Part shown: positions 8,377 to 15,720 of the stretch, one piece after another | Layout of the letters: each line of letters opens with the position of its first letter | How positions within the stretch are numbered: position 1 is the stretch's first letter | Origin: JBBQVS01 sp964657325 | GTDB taxonomy: Bacteria; Chloroflexota; Ktedonobacteria; Ktedonobacterales; Ktedonobacteraceae | Assembly: GCA_964657325.1 (NCBI GenBank) | Contig: CAZZVE010000009.1 | Span: 5,465 to 69,464 of the forward strand | Reading direction: 5' to 3' | DNA length: 64,000 nucleotides | The notes under the pieces: generated by a model | Told to the model about the DNA's origin: nothing | Databases searched by the model: none | Seen by the model: only the letters and a program-made list of their open reading frames with translations | Made by a program: the position numbers and the translations under genes

Positions 8377-9096
8377 ATGATAGAAAAACAAAGAACACGC
8401 GCATTTCGAGTAGGCATTGCAGGCCCCGTAGGAAGCGGCAAGACAGCTCTGGTAGATTGTCTAAGCAAACGGTTATGGCCTACATACAATCTTGCTGTGG
8501 TAACAAACGACATTTATACGAAAGAGGATGCCGAATTCTTGCTACGACAGGGGACGCTTCCAGAAGAGCGCGTACGTGGCGTCGAAACTGGTGGCTGTCC
8601 ACACGCCGCGATTCGTGAGGATGCCTCGATGAATTTAGAGGCTATTGCTGAACTAGAAGAGAGCTTGCCACAACTTGAACTTATCTTTGTCGAGAGCGGC
8701 GGCGACAATTTAGCTGCGGCTTTCAGTCCAGAGCTTGTTGACGTATTTATTTATGTCATCGACGTATCCGGTGGTGACAAAATTCCACGTAAGGGTGGTC
8801 CAGGCATCACGCGCTCTGACCTACTCGTCATCAACAAAATTGATCTTGCACCATACGTGGGAGCCTCGTTAGAGGTGATGGAACGAGATGCGCGGCACCA
8901 ACGTGGGCATCTTCCGTTTATCTTTACCAATCTCAAAGATGGTACGGGACTAAACGAGATTATCGCGTGGCTCGAACAGCACCTACAGTCACCACAAGAG
9001 CAACGTCGCGCGCTGATCGATGCACATGCTCCCTATGTTGGGCAACCGCACAGTCACGATTCTGACCATGACCATACGCACTTACATCAACATTAA
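8377..9096 (+). CDS. ureG: Urease accessory GTPase UreG with His-rich tail
   Basis: UreG is a SIMIBI-class GTPase whose GTP hydrolysis drives nickel transfer into urease with UreD and UreF. The P-loop GPVGSGKTAL lies at about 15-24, followed by TNDIYTKEDAEFL, the nickel-binding CPH in ETGGCPHAAIRED, ESGGDNLAA and the NKID base-recognition motif. Length is 239 residues. The last 20 or so residues are histidine-rich (HSHDSDHDHTHLHQH), a likely nickel store. In UreG proteins with a His stretch it is more often at the N-terminus; a C-terminal one recalls UreE. No ureE gene is visible here, so the tail may replace that function. Confidence 0.95.
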   Translation: MIEKQRTRAFRVGIAGPVGSGKTALVDCLSKRLWPTYNLAVVTNDIYTKEDAEFLLRQGTLPEERVRGVETGGCPHAAIREDASMNLEAIAELEESLPQLELIFVESGGDNLAAAFSPELVDVFIYVIDVSGGDKIPRKGGPGITRSDLLVINKIDLAPYVGASLEVMERDARHQRGHLPFIFTNLKDGTGLNEIIAWLEQHLQSPQEQRRALIDAHAPYVGQPHSHDSDHDHTHLHQH

Positions 9097-9229
9097 AGGA
9101 AACACGCAAGTTGTGAGAGGATTTATTTATCATTTCTGCTCTCATATGCAAAGCAGATAAGAAAGGAGAAAGCTACACAATGCTTGTATTTCTTGTGCTC
9201 TAAACATTTCTTGAAAATGATAGCAAACG

Positions 9230-9258
9230 TTGACAGATGATAGCAAATACGCCATCAT
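9230..9258 (+). promoter_or_regulatory. Predicted tnpA promoter inside the IS left end
   Basis: A perfect TTGACA (9230-9235), a 17-base spacer and CATCAT (9253-9258, 4 of 6 matches). Transcription would start about at the tnpA ATG (9265), giving a leaderless message. One copy of the end motif lies in the spacer and a small hairpin (arms 9247-9253 and 9260-9266) covers the start, so recombinase bound at the end could shut off its own gene. Confidence 0.45.
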
Positions 9259-9264
9259 AGGCGT

Positions 9265-9840
9265 ATGAAACTAAGTGAATATGCTAAACAACAAGAGATT
9301 AGCTATAGTACTGCTCTTCGATGGTTTCATCAAGGTGCAATACGAGGCTATCAAGCTCCATCAGGAACCGTGATTGTGCTACTTGATGAGCAAGCGCCTC
9401 ATTCTGAAAGGATTGCGGTCTATGCATGTGTCTCAAACGTTAAGCAAAAAGAAGATGTCGAACGTCAAGCGGAACGGCTCACCAAATATTGTGAGATGCG
9501 AGGCTATCACATAGCAAAAGTTGCCAAAGAAGTTGCTTCGGGCTTGAATGATGCCCGTCCTAAATGGCTTGACCTGTTGAAAGATACTAGCATCACACGT
9601 ATTGTGATCGAACAGAAAGATCGCGCTACTCGTTTCGGTTTCCAGTATGTTGAGGTACTGCTTGAAGCACAAGGCCGCTCTATTGAAGTGGTCAATGAGG
9701 CAGAAAATGACAAAGAGGATTTGTTAGCTGATTTGATCTCAGTAATATACAGCTTTTGCGCTCAGATGTATGGACAACACCGTGCCAAACGCAAACTGGA
9801 AACCATTGTAAAGGTACTTCAAGCAAAGGATGAAGAGTGA
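9265..9840 (+). CDS. tnpA: IS607-family serine recombinase TnpA
   Basis: A 191-residue transposase. Residues 1-40 form a MerR-like helix-turn-helix (MKLSEYAKQQEISYSTALRW), used to read the element ends. The resolvase-type catalytic domain follows, with nucleophile Ser57 in YACVSN, then DVERQAERL and KDRATRFGFQYVE. In most relatives the first motif is YARVSS, so an arginine next to the nucleophile is replaced by Cys55. In resolvases the equivalent arginine is part of the active site, so activity may be reduced. The downstream arginines of DRATR are kept. Start at ATG 9265 has no ribosome site, in line with a leaderless message. Confidence 0.9.
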   Translation: MKLSEYAKQQEISYSTALRWFHQGAIRGYQAPSGTVIVLLDEQAPHSERIAVYACVSNVKQKEDVERQAERLTKYCEMRGYHIAKVAKEVASGLNDARPKWLDLLKDTSITRIVIEQKDRATRFGFQYVEVLLEAQGRSIEVVNEAENDKEDLLADLISVIYSFCAQMYGQHRAKRKLETIVKVLQAKDEE

Positions 9841-11051
9841 TGCAGTTAGTGGAGCAACATATGATTGACCGGAACGATATGCGCTATGGGGCGATAGATC
9901 GTGCCGCCTTTGCGAGTAAGAACTTGTACAATCTTGCCAACTACCATATGCGTCAATCTTTCATTCATGAGCATCGGTACATAGGCTATGCAGAGGTCTA
10001 TCATATCGTCAAGTGCTCTGAGGCATATTGTGCCTTGCCACGTAAGGTAAGTAATGATGTGCTACGTCTTCTCGACAAGAATTGGAAAGCCTATTTCAAG
10101 GCAGTTGAGGTATATTACCTCGACCCGTCCAAGTTCTTAGGACATCCTAAACTTCCCAAGTACAAAGATAAACAGCAGGGAAGAAATATTCTTGTCTATG
10201 ACATTCAAGCCCTTAGTAGAACGGGACTCAGAAAAGGTGTAATTGTACCGTCTCAGTTAGGCATTGAAGTTCATACACAACACACCAATATCAAACAAGT
10301 TCGCATCGTGCCACGTAACGGCTACTATGTGGTCGAAGTCGTCTACGAGCAAGACATCGCACAAGCTCTTGTAGACTCATCTTTATATGCCGCTATAGAT
10401 ATTGGGTTGAACAATCTAGCCACGCTAACCTCAAACAAAATCGGGTTTACTCCGAGAATCGTCAACGGGCGTCCGGTCAAGAGTATCAACCAGTTCTATA
10501 ACAAGCACAAAGCCGAGTTACAGAGTAAGGCCAAGTCTGATGAATACACACATCGTATGGAGTGCATAACCAACAAGCGGACACGCAAGATTGACCACTA
10601 CTTGCACACTGCCTCACGGCGTATCGTTGATCTACTCACAGATGAGCAGATAGGTACGTTGGTTATAGGCAAGAATGTCAACTGGAAACAGGATGTAAAC
10701 ATGGGCAAGCGCACTAATCAGAACTTCTTGCAAGTGCCTCATACCCGTTTCATTGATATGCTCACTTATAAGTGCAAGTTAGTGGGGATACGAGTCATTC
10801 TTAACGAAGAAAGTTACACCAGCAAGGCGAGCTTTCTTGATATGGACTTCATTCCCACTTACGATGAATGTATTAATGAGCCGATCTTCTCTGGACAGCG
10901 TGTCAAGCGTGGCCTGTATTGTGCATCGGACAAGCGATATATCAATGCCGACGTGAACGGCTCGTACAATATCTTACGAAAAGTAGCTCCTGAAGCTTTC
11001 GAGCAAGGGAGTAGAGGGTGTGCAGTTCACCCATTACCGCTTGCAGTCTAA
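9840..11051 (+). CDS. tnpB: TnpB RNA-guided nuclease, IS607-associated
   Basis: A TnpB of about 403 residues. ATG 9840 overlaps the tnpA stop (TGATG); a GTG at 9837 is the alternative. The RuvC-like core has Asp187 in AAIDIGLNNLAT and Asp371 in NADVNGSYNILRK. At the RuvC-II position, where most TnpB have a glutamate, the sequence is VIGKN (Gly277-Asn279). A Glu-Glu pair stands at 323-324 (NEESYTSKASF), about 46 residues further on. The four cysteines of the usual TnpB zinc finger are absent. The family is the guide-RNA nuclease that cuts empty donor sites and helps the element persist. The C-terminus GCAVHPLPLAV overlaps the likely guide-RNA gene. Confidence 0.92.
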   Translation: MQLVEQHMIDRNDMRYGAIDRAAFASKNLYNLANYHMRQSFIHEHRYIGYAEVYHIVKCSEAYCALPRKVSNDVLRLLDKNWKAYFKAVEVYYLDPSKFLGHPKLPKYKDKQQGRNILVYDIQALSRTGLRKGVIVPSQLGIEVHTQHTNIKQVRIVPRNGYYVVEVVYEQDIAQALVDSSLYAAIDIGLNNLATLTSNKIGFTPRIVNGRPVKSINQFYNKHKAELQSKAKSDEYTHRMECITNKRTRKIDHYLHTASRRIVDLLTDEQIGTLVIGKNVNWKQDVNMGKRTNQNFLQVPHTRFIDMLTYKCKLVGIRVILNEESYTSKASFLDMDFIPTYDECINEPIFSGQRVKRGLYCASDKRYINADVNGSYNILRKVAPEAFEQGSRGCAVHPLPLAV

Positions 11052-11084
11052 ACAGAAGAGAGAGCGTATTTGCTATCATTTTCT
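10985..11084 (+). ncRNA. Candidate omega RNA (guide RNA) of the IS607 element
   Basis: In TnpB elements the guide RNA comes from the 3' end of tnpB and the right end, with the guide read from flanking DNA. Here the last tnpB codons hold a hairpin, GGGTG (11016-11020) with CACCC (11028-11032), next to the conserved HPLPLAV coding end. The RNA would finish at the right-end motif near 11084. Location is by analogy; limits are not visible. Confidence 0.35.
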
Positions 11085-11098
11085 GAAACTGTTATACT
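11070..11098 (+). promoter_or_regulatory. Hybrid promoter from IS right end into the permease gene
   Basis: TTGCTA (11070-11075) lies in the conserved right-end motif of the IS. After exactly 17 bases comes TATACT (11093-11098) in flanking DNA, five of six matches to the -10 consensus. It points at the permease start at 11187, leaving a leader of about 80 bases. Confidence 0.5.
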
Positions 11099-11186
11099 TT
11101 CCATAATTCACTTACTGGAGTTTAGGAGAAGTTTATATCTCTCTCCTGTGAGGAATGCTCATTCATTTTTTTAGGAGGATGAAGCA

Positions 11187-12608
11187 TTGGCTACCGATGT
11201 TGTAACCATTCCCGAAGAGCAAGGCATTGAAACGCATGGTATCGAACGTGTGTCGCCAACAACCCGTACTCACGTCCGCATTTTCGACAACTTCACCATG
11301 TGGCTCTCCGCCAACTTAGTGCTCTCCACGTTCGCCCTTGGCACGCTTGCCATCCCTGTCTTCAAACTTGGATTTTGGGATAGCGTAGCCGTCATCATCA
11401 TTTTTAATGTACTTGGTGTACTACCACCAGCGTTTTTCTCCACCTTAGGTCCGAAGTTGGGCTTGAGGCAGATGACCATCTCGCGTTTCTCATTTGGCTG
11501 GGTCGGGGCCATTATCATGGCACTGTTTAACATTGCCGCGTGTATTGGCTGGTCCGCCGTAAATGTGATCGTCGGTGGTCAATTGCTCGTCGCGTTGAGT
11601 CACGGTGGCATTCCTCTTTGGGCCGGTATCCTGCTGATTGCCATTCTCACAACCATCGTCAGTATCTATGGATATAGATATGTTCATAGTTATGAGCGTT
11701 ATGCATGGATTCCGATGGCAGTCATATTCGTTATCTTGCTCATCGTAGCTGCTCCTCACTTCAGTGCTATACCAACACAAAATGCTGGTGCTGCTGAGGT
11801 AGCTGCCTTTATCACCTTTGGCGGTGCTATTTATGGATTCGCTACTGGATGGAGTTCCTACGCGGCTGACTATAATGTCAATCAGCCTGAACAAACCTCC
11901 CCTAGTCGCGTCTTCTGGCTCACGTTCCTGGGCATTGCTGTTCCCTGCGTGTTGCTAGAAACGTTGGGTGTGGCCTTCACCACTGCATTGGGTAGCGTGA
12001 AAGCGTGGAATACTGCATTTGGTTCATTTGGTGATGTTGGTGGTTTGCTTTCCGCCGTTGTCAGTCCGCTTGGAGGTTTCGGCTCCTTCATTCTCGTGTT
12101 GCTAGCACTAAGTATCATTGCTAATAATATTCCGAACGATTATAGTTTGGGATTAAGCATGCAGGTACTTGGAAAAACCTTTCAGCGGGTAAAGCGTTAC
12201 GTCTGGACCCTGATTGGTGCAGTGATTTATATTGCTATCGCGCTGATCGGCTCGACCAATTTCTCTGGCACACTCGACAACTTCCTGTTGCTGATTAGCT
12301 ACTGGCTAGCTCCCTGGACAGTCATTCTTGTATTAGAGCATTTTGTCTTCCGTCATGGACGCTACAACGTAGATGATTGGAACACGCGTAGCCGACTCCC
12401 TATCGGTTGGGCTGCTATTGTATCTATGGCAATTGGTCTGGTAGGCGTCTATCTTGGTGCTTCACAACTGCTCTTCACTGGCCCTATCGCGGCACGGCTC
12501 GGCACGGATATTGGCTTCGAGCTTGGCTTTGTGTTCGCTGGTATCGCTTACTTCTTCCTGCGACGTGTTGAACTGAATAACAATTCACGTGAAAAAGTTT
12601 TAGAGTAG
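11187..12608 (+). CDS. NCS1-family nucleobase/allantoin permease
   Basis: A 473-residue inner-membrane transporter with about 12 hydrophobic helices, of the NCS1 family (cytosine, purine, uracil, allantoin, hydantoin carriers driven by cation or proton). Typical features are the N-terminal segment before helix 1, GWVGAIIMALFNIAACIGWS in helix 3, and the YAADYNVNQP segment. It starts at TTG 11187 with AGGAGG 8 bases before it. Position between urease and the urate/allantoin genes suggests uptake of a purine-derived ring compound. The exact substrate cannot be read from sequence. The IS607 lies 100 bases upstream. Confidence 0.85.
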   Translation: MATDVVTIPEEQGIETHGIERVSPTTRTHVRIFDNFTMWLSANLVLSTFALGTLAIPVFKLGFWDSVAVIIIFNVLGVLPPAFFSTLGPKLGLRQMTISRFSFGWVGAIIMALFNIAACIGWSAVNVIVGGQLLVALSHGGIPLWAGILLIAILTTIVSIYGYRYVHSYERYAWIPMAVIFVILLIVAAPHFSAIPTQNAGAAEVAAFITFGGAIYGFATGWSSYAADYNVNQPEQTSPSRVFWLTFLGIAVPCVLLETLGVAFTTALGSVKAWNTAFGSFGDVGGLLSAVVSPLGGFGSFILVLLALSIIANNIPNDYSLGLSMQVLGKTFQRVKRYVWTLIGAVIYIAIALIGSTNFSGTLDNFLLLISYWLAPWTVILVLEHFVFRHGRYNVDDWNTRSRLPIGWAAIVSMAIGLVGVYLGASQLLFTGPIAARLGTDIGFELGFVFAGIAYFFLRRVELNNNSREKVLE

Positions 12609-12721
12609 AAATGTCAAAAGAAGCCTATGGCCTAGACGATGTTGGTCTTGCCGTGGCTTCGGTAGCCATAAGAAATCAATGACGTTGATTCCCGTCGTTC
12701 CAGCACAAAGGCGTGCTCTAC

Positions 12722-13687
12722 TCAAGCGGTTCCAAAACTCAGACCCAACTCTTTGAGCCACTTGCGGTAGGCAATAGCGGTTCGATCAGAGCGAAGATGT
12801 AGTTCGGCTTGTAAATCAAGTGGTAAAAGCTCAGGTCTTTGTGATTCCACGATTGGAATGTCTTGATAGGTAATTGCATCCTCAAACGTTCTCACCTCTT
12901 CATCAGAACTATCTCCATAATCCATCGCTACATAGGTCCATGCAATTGAGCGTCGTTCCGCGACAGGCGTAACGGTAAAGTACATCGCAAAACGCGGGCC
13001 ACCCGAAGACTTCACAAAGGAAGCCGACAATGGACGCATAACCGTATATGTATAACTTATTCTTGCTCCCTTGCCTGTACCATCTGGATCAGGTTGCCAC
13101 ACAGAGACATCCTTCGCGGTTACACCATCCTCTGTCGTCTCAGTACTATAATCTGAAAGTTCTGCGTGCTCTGGGTCCCCTAACAACCCTTGATGCACAA
13201 AAGGGAAGTGTGTCACGTCCAGGAAATTCTCTACCACTCTTGGCCCGTTTGCATTGATAGCATATGGACCACAATGAACCTTACGAAATGTTGCATCATC
13301 CCATTGTGGAAACACAGGAATATCATGCGAGGGACTGCCCAATGTTATCCATATCCAGTCGTATTTCTCCCGAACCTGATAGGTAATTGCATGCGCCGTT
13401 GTAGGCGGCGTTTGCAGAGGGTGAGCAGGAAAGCGAACACATTGCCCATCCTCGTTGTACGTCCAGCCGTGATACGGACAGATAAGCATACAATTCTCGA
13501 CTTTGCCAAGTGAAAGCTTTGTTCCGCGGTGCAGACAGATATCACGCCAAGCATGAACTCTGTCACCAACACGCCACAAAACGATATCCTCTTCTAGCAA
13601 GCGCACAGCAAGAGGCTTTCCTTCCTCGATATCTGATACATGCGCTACCACATGCCAATCATTAACAAGAACGAGATCGTCGAGCAT
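12722..13687 (-). CDS. Rieske non-heme iron oxygenase, large subunit
   Basis: A 321-residue ring-hydroxylating-type oxygenase. The N-terminal Rieske domain binds [2Fe-2S] through CLHRG and CPYHGW (about residues 47-70). The catalytic half has NFLDVTHFPFVH, matching the Asp/His/His iron site. Such enzymes demethylate or hydroxylate aromatic or heterocyclic rings, using a separate reductase. No reductase gene is next to it. Length and layout resemble the vanillate O-demethylase group. It is transcribed against the permease and divergent from uraD. A role on a methylated purine is possible but is inference. The 113 bases to the permease hold only a weak hairpin. Confidence 0.85.
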   Translation of the reverse strand: MLDDLVLVNDWHVVAHVSDIEEGKPLAVRLLEEDIVLWRVGDRVHAWRDICLHRGTKLSLGKVENCMLICPYHGWTYNEDGQCVRFPAHPLQTPPTTAHAITYQVREKYDWIWITLGSPSHDIPVFPQWDDATFRKVHCGPYAINANGPRVVENFLDVTHFPFVHQGLLGDPEHAELSDYSTETTEDGVTAKDVSVWQPDPDGTGKGARISYTYTVMRPLSASFVKSSGGPRFAMYFTVTPVAERRSIAWTYVAMDYGDSSDEEVRTFEDAITYQDIPIVESQRPELLPLDLQAELHLRSDRTAIAYRKWLKELGLSFGTA

Positions 13688-13794
13688 AGAAATTTCCTTT
13701 CAAAAGGAGCTACCTGTTTAGCTATCATCATAGCATAGAAAAAGGGCTGACTCTGATGCCTTTAGAGGGCGGATTCGCTAGTAGCAGTGCCATG

Positions 13795-13841
13795 TGTTAC
13801 ACTTTGTTACATAAATTTCTTTGTGATGCGAAACAAAGAAA
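13795..13841 (+). promoter_or_regulatory. Candidate operator region upstream of uraD
   Basis: Two direct copies of TGTTACA (13795-13801 and 13805-13811) are spaced one DNA turn apart. An inverted repeat follows with arms TTTCTTTGT (13816-13824) and ACAAAGAAA (13833-13841), ending 22 bases before the uraD GTG. The region lies between divergent genes. No local regulator gene of the purine block was found, so the binding protein is unknown. Confidence 0.35.
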
Positions 13842-13862
13842 GAATATGGATAAGGAACCTAC

Positions 13863-14405
13863 GTGAGTTCTCAACGGATAACATTACAAGAGATAAATGG
13901 GTATGACCAGGAGCATTTTGTTACAGCCCTGCGTGGACTATTCGAGGGACCACCGTGGATAGTGACACAAAGCTGGTATGCTCGTCCATTTGCTACACTT
14001 ACACACATGCATCAAACATTTTGTCGTGTGATGTACGATGCATCTCTTGAGCAACAAATAGCACTCCTTCAGGCTCATCCTGATTTGGTTGGACGGGCAG
14101 CATTAGCTGGCACACTCACACCTGAGTCAACGCACGAACAGGCCTCGGCTGGTTTGGATACGCTTTCACCTGAGGAAGTTGCTACATTTACGCAGCTTAA
14201 TCAGAGCTATCAAAGTCGCTTTGGCTTTCCATTTGTGATTTGTGTGCGTGAAAATAAGAAAGCGAGTATTCTGGCAGGCTTTTCCAACCGTCTTCATCAT
14301 TCACGTCCACAAGAGGTCGAACTTGCTCTAGCTGAAGTTGCCAAGATTTGTCTTTTCCGTTTACACGATCTTGTAGCGCAAGATGAAATACAAGGAGGGC
14401 TTTGA
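13863..14405 (+). CDS. uraD: OHCU decarboxylase
   Basis: 2-oxo-4-hydroxy-4-carboxy-5-ureidoimidazoline decarboxylase, 180 residues, the last step of urate to S-allantoin. Family marks are the catalytic histidine in LLQAHPDLVGRAALAG, the EQASAGLDTLSPEE block and the FPFVICVRENKKASIL strand. It begins at GTG 13863 after AAGGA. It opens a tightly packed operon of at least four genes: urate oxidase begins two bases after its stop. The three genes uraD, uox and hiuH together form the complete urate-to-allantoin route. Confidence 0.93.
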   Translation: MSSQRITLQEINGYDQEHFVTALRGLFEGPPWIVTQSWYARPFATLTHMHQTFCRVMYDASLEQQIALLQAHPDLVGRAALAGTLTPESTHEQASAGLDTLSPEEVATFTQLNQSYQSRFGFPFVICVRENKKASILAGFSNRLHHSRPQEVELALAEVAKICLFRLHDLVAQDEIQGGL

Positions 14406-14407
14406 AC

Positions 14408-15355
14408 ATGGAGCATACCTATGAGATTAGTTATGGGAAAGCACACGTTCCCGTCTATCGCGTGTATGCCACTCCGCTTTCAGGGGTTCCGCCTCTTCCC
14501 GAATCACTCTTTACGGGCAGAGAAAACATTCTTTTTGCGATGGAGGTGGATGTTGAGGTCTTCGGAAAGAATTTTCTGCCCGCGTATACACATGGTGATA
14601 ATAGCATGATCGTGGCGACCGACACGATGAAAAACTTTATCCTCCGACAAGCACTTACATTTAGTGGCTCGACCCTCGAAGCATTTCTCACGTTGCTCGG
14701 TCAACAATTTCTCACAACCTATCCCACAATGGAGCGACTACAATTGACAGGAAGAGAACTTCCCTTTCCACCAGCCCAAATCGTACAAAAGAATCATGCT
14801 CACGTTGAAGATAGTAACGTGCTGTTCAAACGTTCGCACGACGATTATGCCGTCGCAAGCATGGACTTTGTTGCGCATGGAAAAGATATTGTCATGACAA
14901 ACCATCGTTGCGGACGTGTGGAACTTCAACTACTCAAAGTTTCTGGTAGCGCATTTACTAATTTCGTCCGTGATGACTATACGACATTACCTGAACGGGT
15001 AGACCGTCCCTTATTTATCTATCTCGATGTCTATTGGAAATATACAGGCGTTTCCGATGTAAAGGAACGTTACATTCCTAGTGAGCAGGTGCGCGATGTG
15101 GTGCAGACTGTATTCCATGAATTTGTGAGCGAGTCTATTCAGCATCTTGTGCATGAAATGGGACTTCGACTTCTGATGCGCTTTCCTCAAATGGCTGAGG
15201 TGAGCTTTGAAGGACAAAATCGCACACGAGACCTCATAGGCGTATCTGAAACCGATGCTCAACAAAAGGTATACAGTGATCCTTTTCCAGCGTATGGTAT
15301 GATCAAACTGACAATAACTCGAACAGAAAGTCATGCTTCGAGTGAGGGGCAATAA
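14408..15355 (+). CDS. uox: Urate oxidase (uricase)
   Basis: Cofactor-free urate oxidase, 315 residues, converting urate to 5-hydroxyisourate with O2 and giving H2O2. The start is ATG 14408, about 9 bases after AAGGAGGG; a TTG six bases earlier is too close. Family motifs seen: ISYGKAHVPVYRV near the start, ATDTMKNFIL, and a late FEGQNRTRD block that matches the conserved uricase glutamine and asparagine region. It overlaps hiuH by one base (TAATG). Peroxide detoxification genes were not found beside it. Confidence 0.93.
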   Translation: MEHTYEISYGKAHVPVYRVYATPLSGVPPLPESLFTGRENILFAMEVDVEVFGKNFLPAYTHGDNSMIVATDTMKNFILRQALTFSGSTLEAFLTLLGQQFLTTYPTMERLQLTGRELPFPPAQIVQKNHAHVEDSNVLFKRSHDDYAVASMDFVAHGKDIVMTNHRCGRVELQLLKVSGSAFTNFVRDDYTTLPERVDRPLFIYLDVYWKYTGVSDVKERYIPSEQVRDVVQTVFHEFVSESIQHLVHEMGLRLLMRFPQMAEVSFEGQNRTRDLIGVSETDAQQKVYSDPFPAYGMIKLTITRTESHASSEGQ

Positions 15356-15717
15356 TGGGAGGTCGTCTCACTACACACGTACTTGATACGGCACAAGGTT
15401 GTCCAGCTTCTGACGTAATCATTGAACTTTGGCGACACAACGCTCAAGATGGTGAAGGTAGTTTGTTGAAGACCGTATACACTAATGCTGATGGACGTAC
15501 TAGCGAGCCACTGCTAGCAAATGATGACCTGATGGTCGGTATTTATGAGTTGGTGTTTATCGTTGGAAAGTATTTTGCTACTCAAGAGAAAACTCATAGC
15601 ACACTCCCATTTCTTGATCGCATTCCTGTCCGTTTTGGCATCGCCGACGCAAACGCTCATTATCATATTCCATTGCTCGTTTCACCTTGGGCCTATAGTA
15701 CGTATCGAGGGAGTTGA
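15355..15717 (+). CDS. hiuH: 5-hydroxyisourate hydrolase (transthyretin-like)
   Basis: A 120-residue HIU hydrolase, which opens 5-hydroxyisourate to OHCU. The N-terminal LTTHVLDTAQG and the C-terminal YRGS tetrapeptide are the family signatures and hold the catalytic His and Arg/Ser residues. The central HIPLLVSPWAYSTY strand is also typical. It begins one base inside the uox stop and is followed after three bases by the amidohydrolase gene. No signal peptide is visible, so it acts in the cytoplasm with uricase and UraD. Confidence 0.95.
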   Translation: MGGRLTTHVLDTAQGCPASDVIIELWRHNAQDGEGSLLKTVYTNADGRTSEPLLANDDLMVGIYELVFIVGKYFATQEKTHSTLPFLDRIPVRFGIADANAHYHIPLLVSPWAYSTYRGS

Positions 15718-15720
15718 GTT

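Larger units (their letters stand above)
9213..11084 (+). mobile_element. IS607-type insertion sequence
   Basis: The element holds a serine-recombinase tnpA and an overlapping tnpB, the IS607 layout. It sits between ureG and a permease gene. Its ends carry copies of one motif: ATGATAGCAAA at 9217-9227 and 9237-9247 on the left, and the inverse copy (GCGTATTTGCTATCATTTTCT, 11064-11084) on the right, matching over about 18 bases. These are probably recombinase-binding sites. IS607 elements make no target duplication, so exact ends are not set by sequence alone. Bases 9097-9212 hold only a 7-codon frame at 9180 with a good ribosome site, possibly a leftover gene start. Confidence 0.85.

Noticed and set aside
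12609..12721. Hairpin between the permease and Rieske genes
   Set aside because: Only about six paired bases (TATGGC) with a long loop; too weak to list as a terminator.
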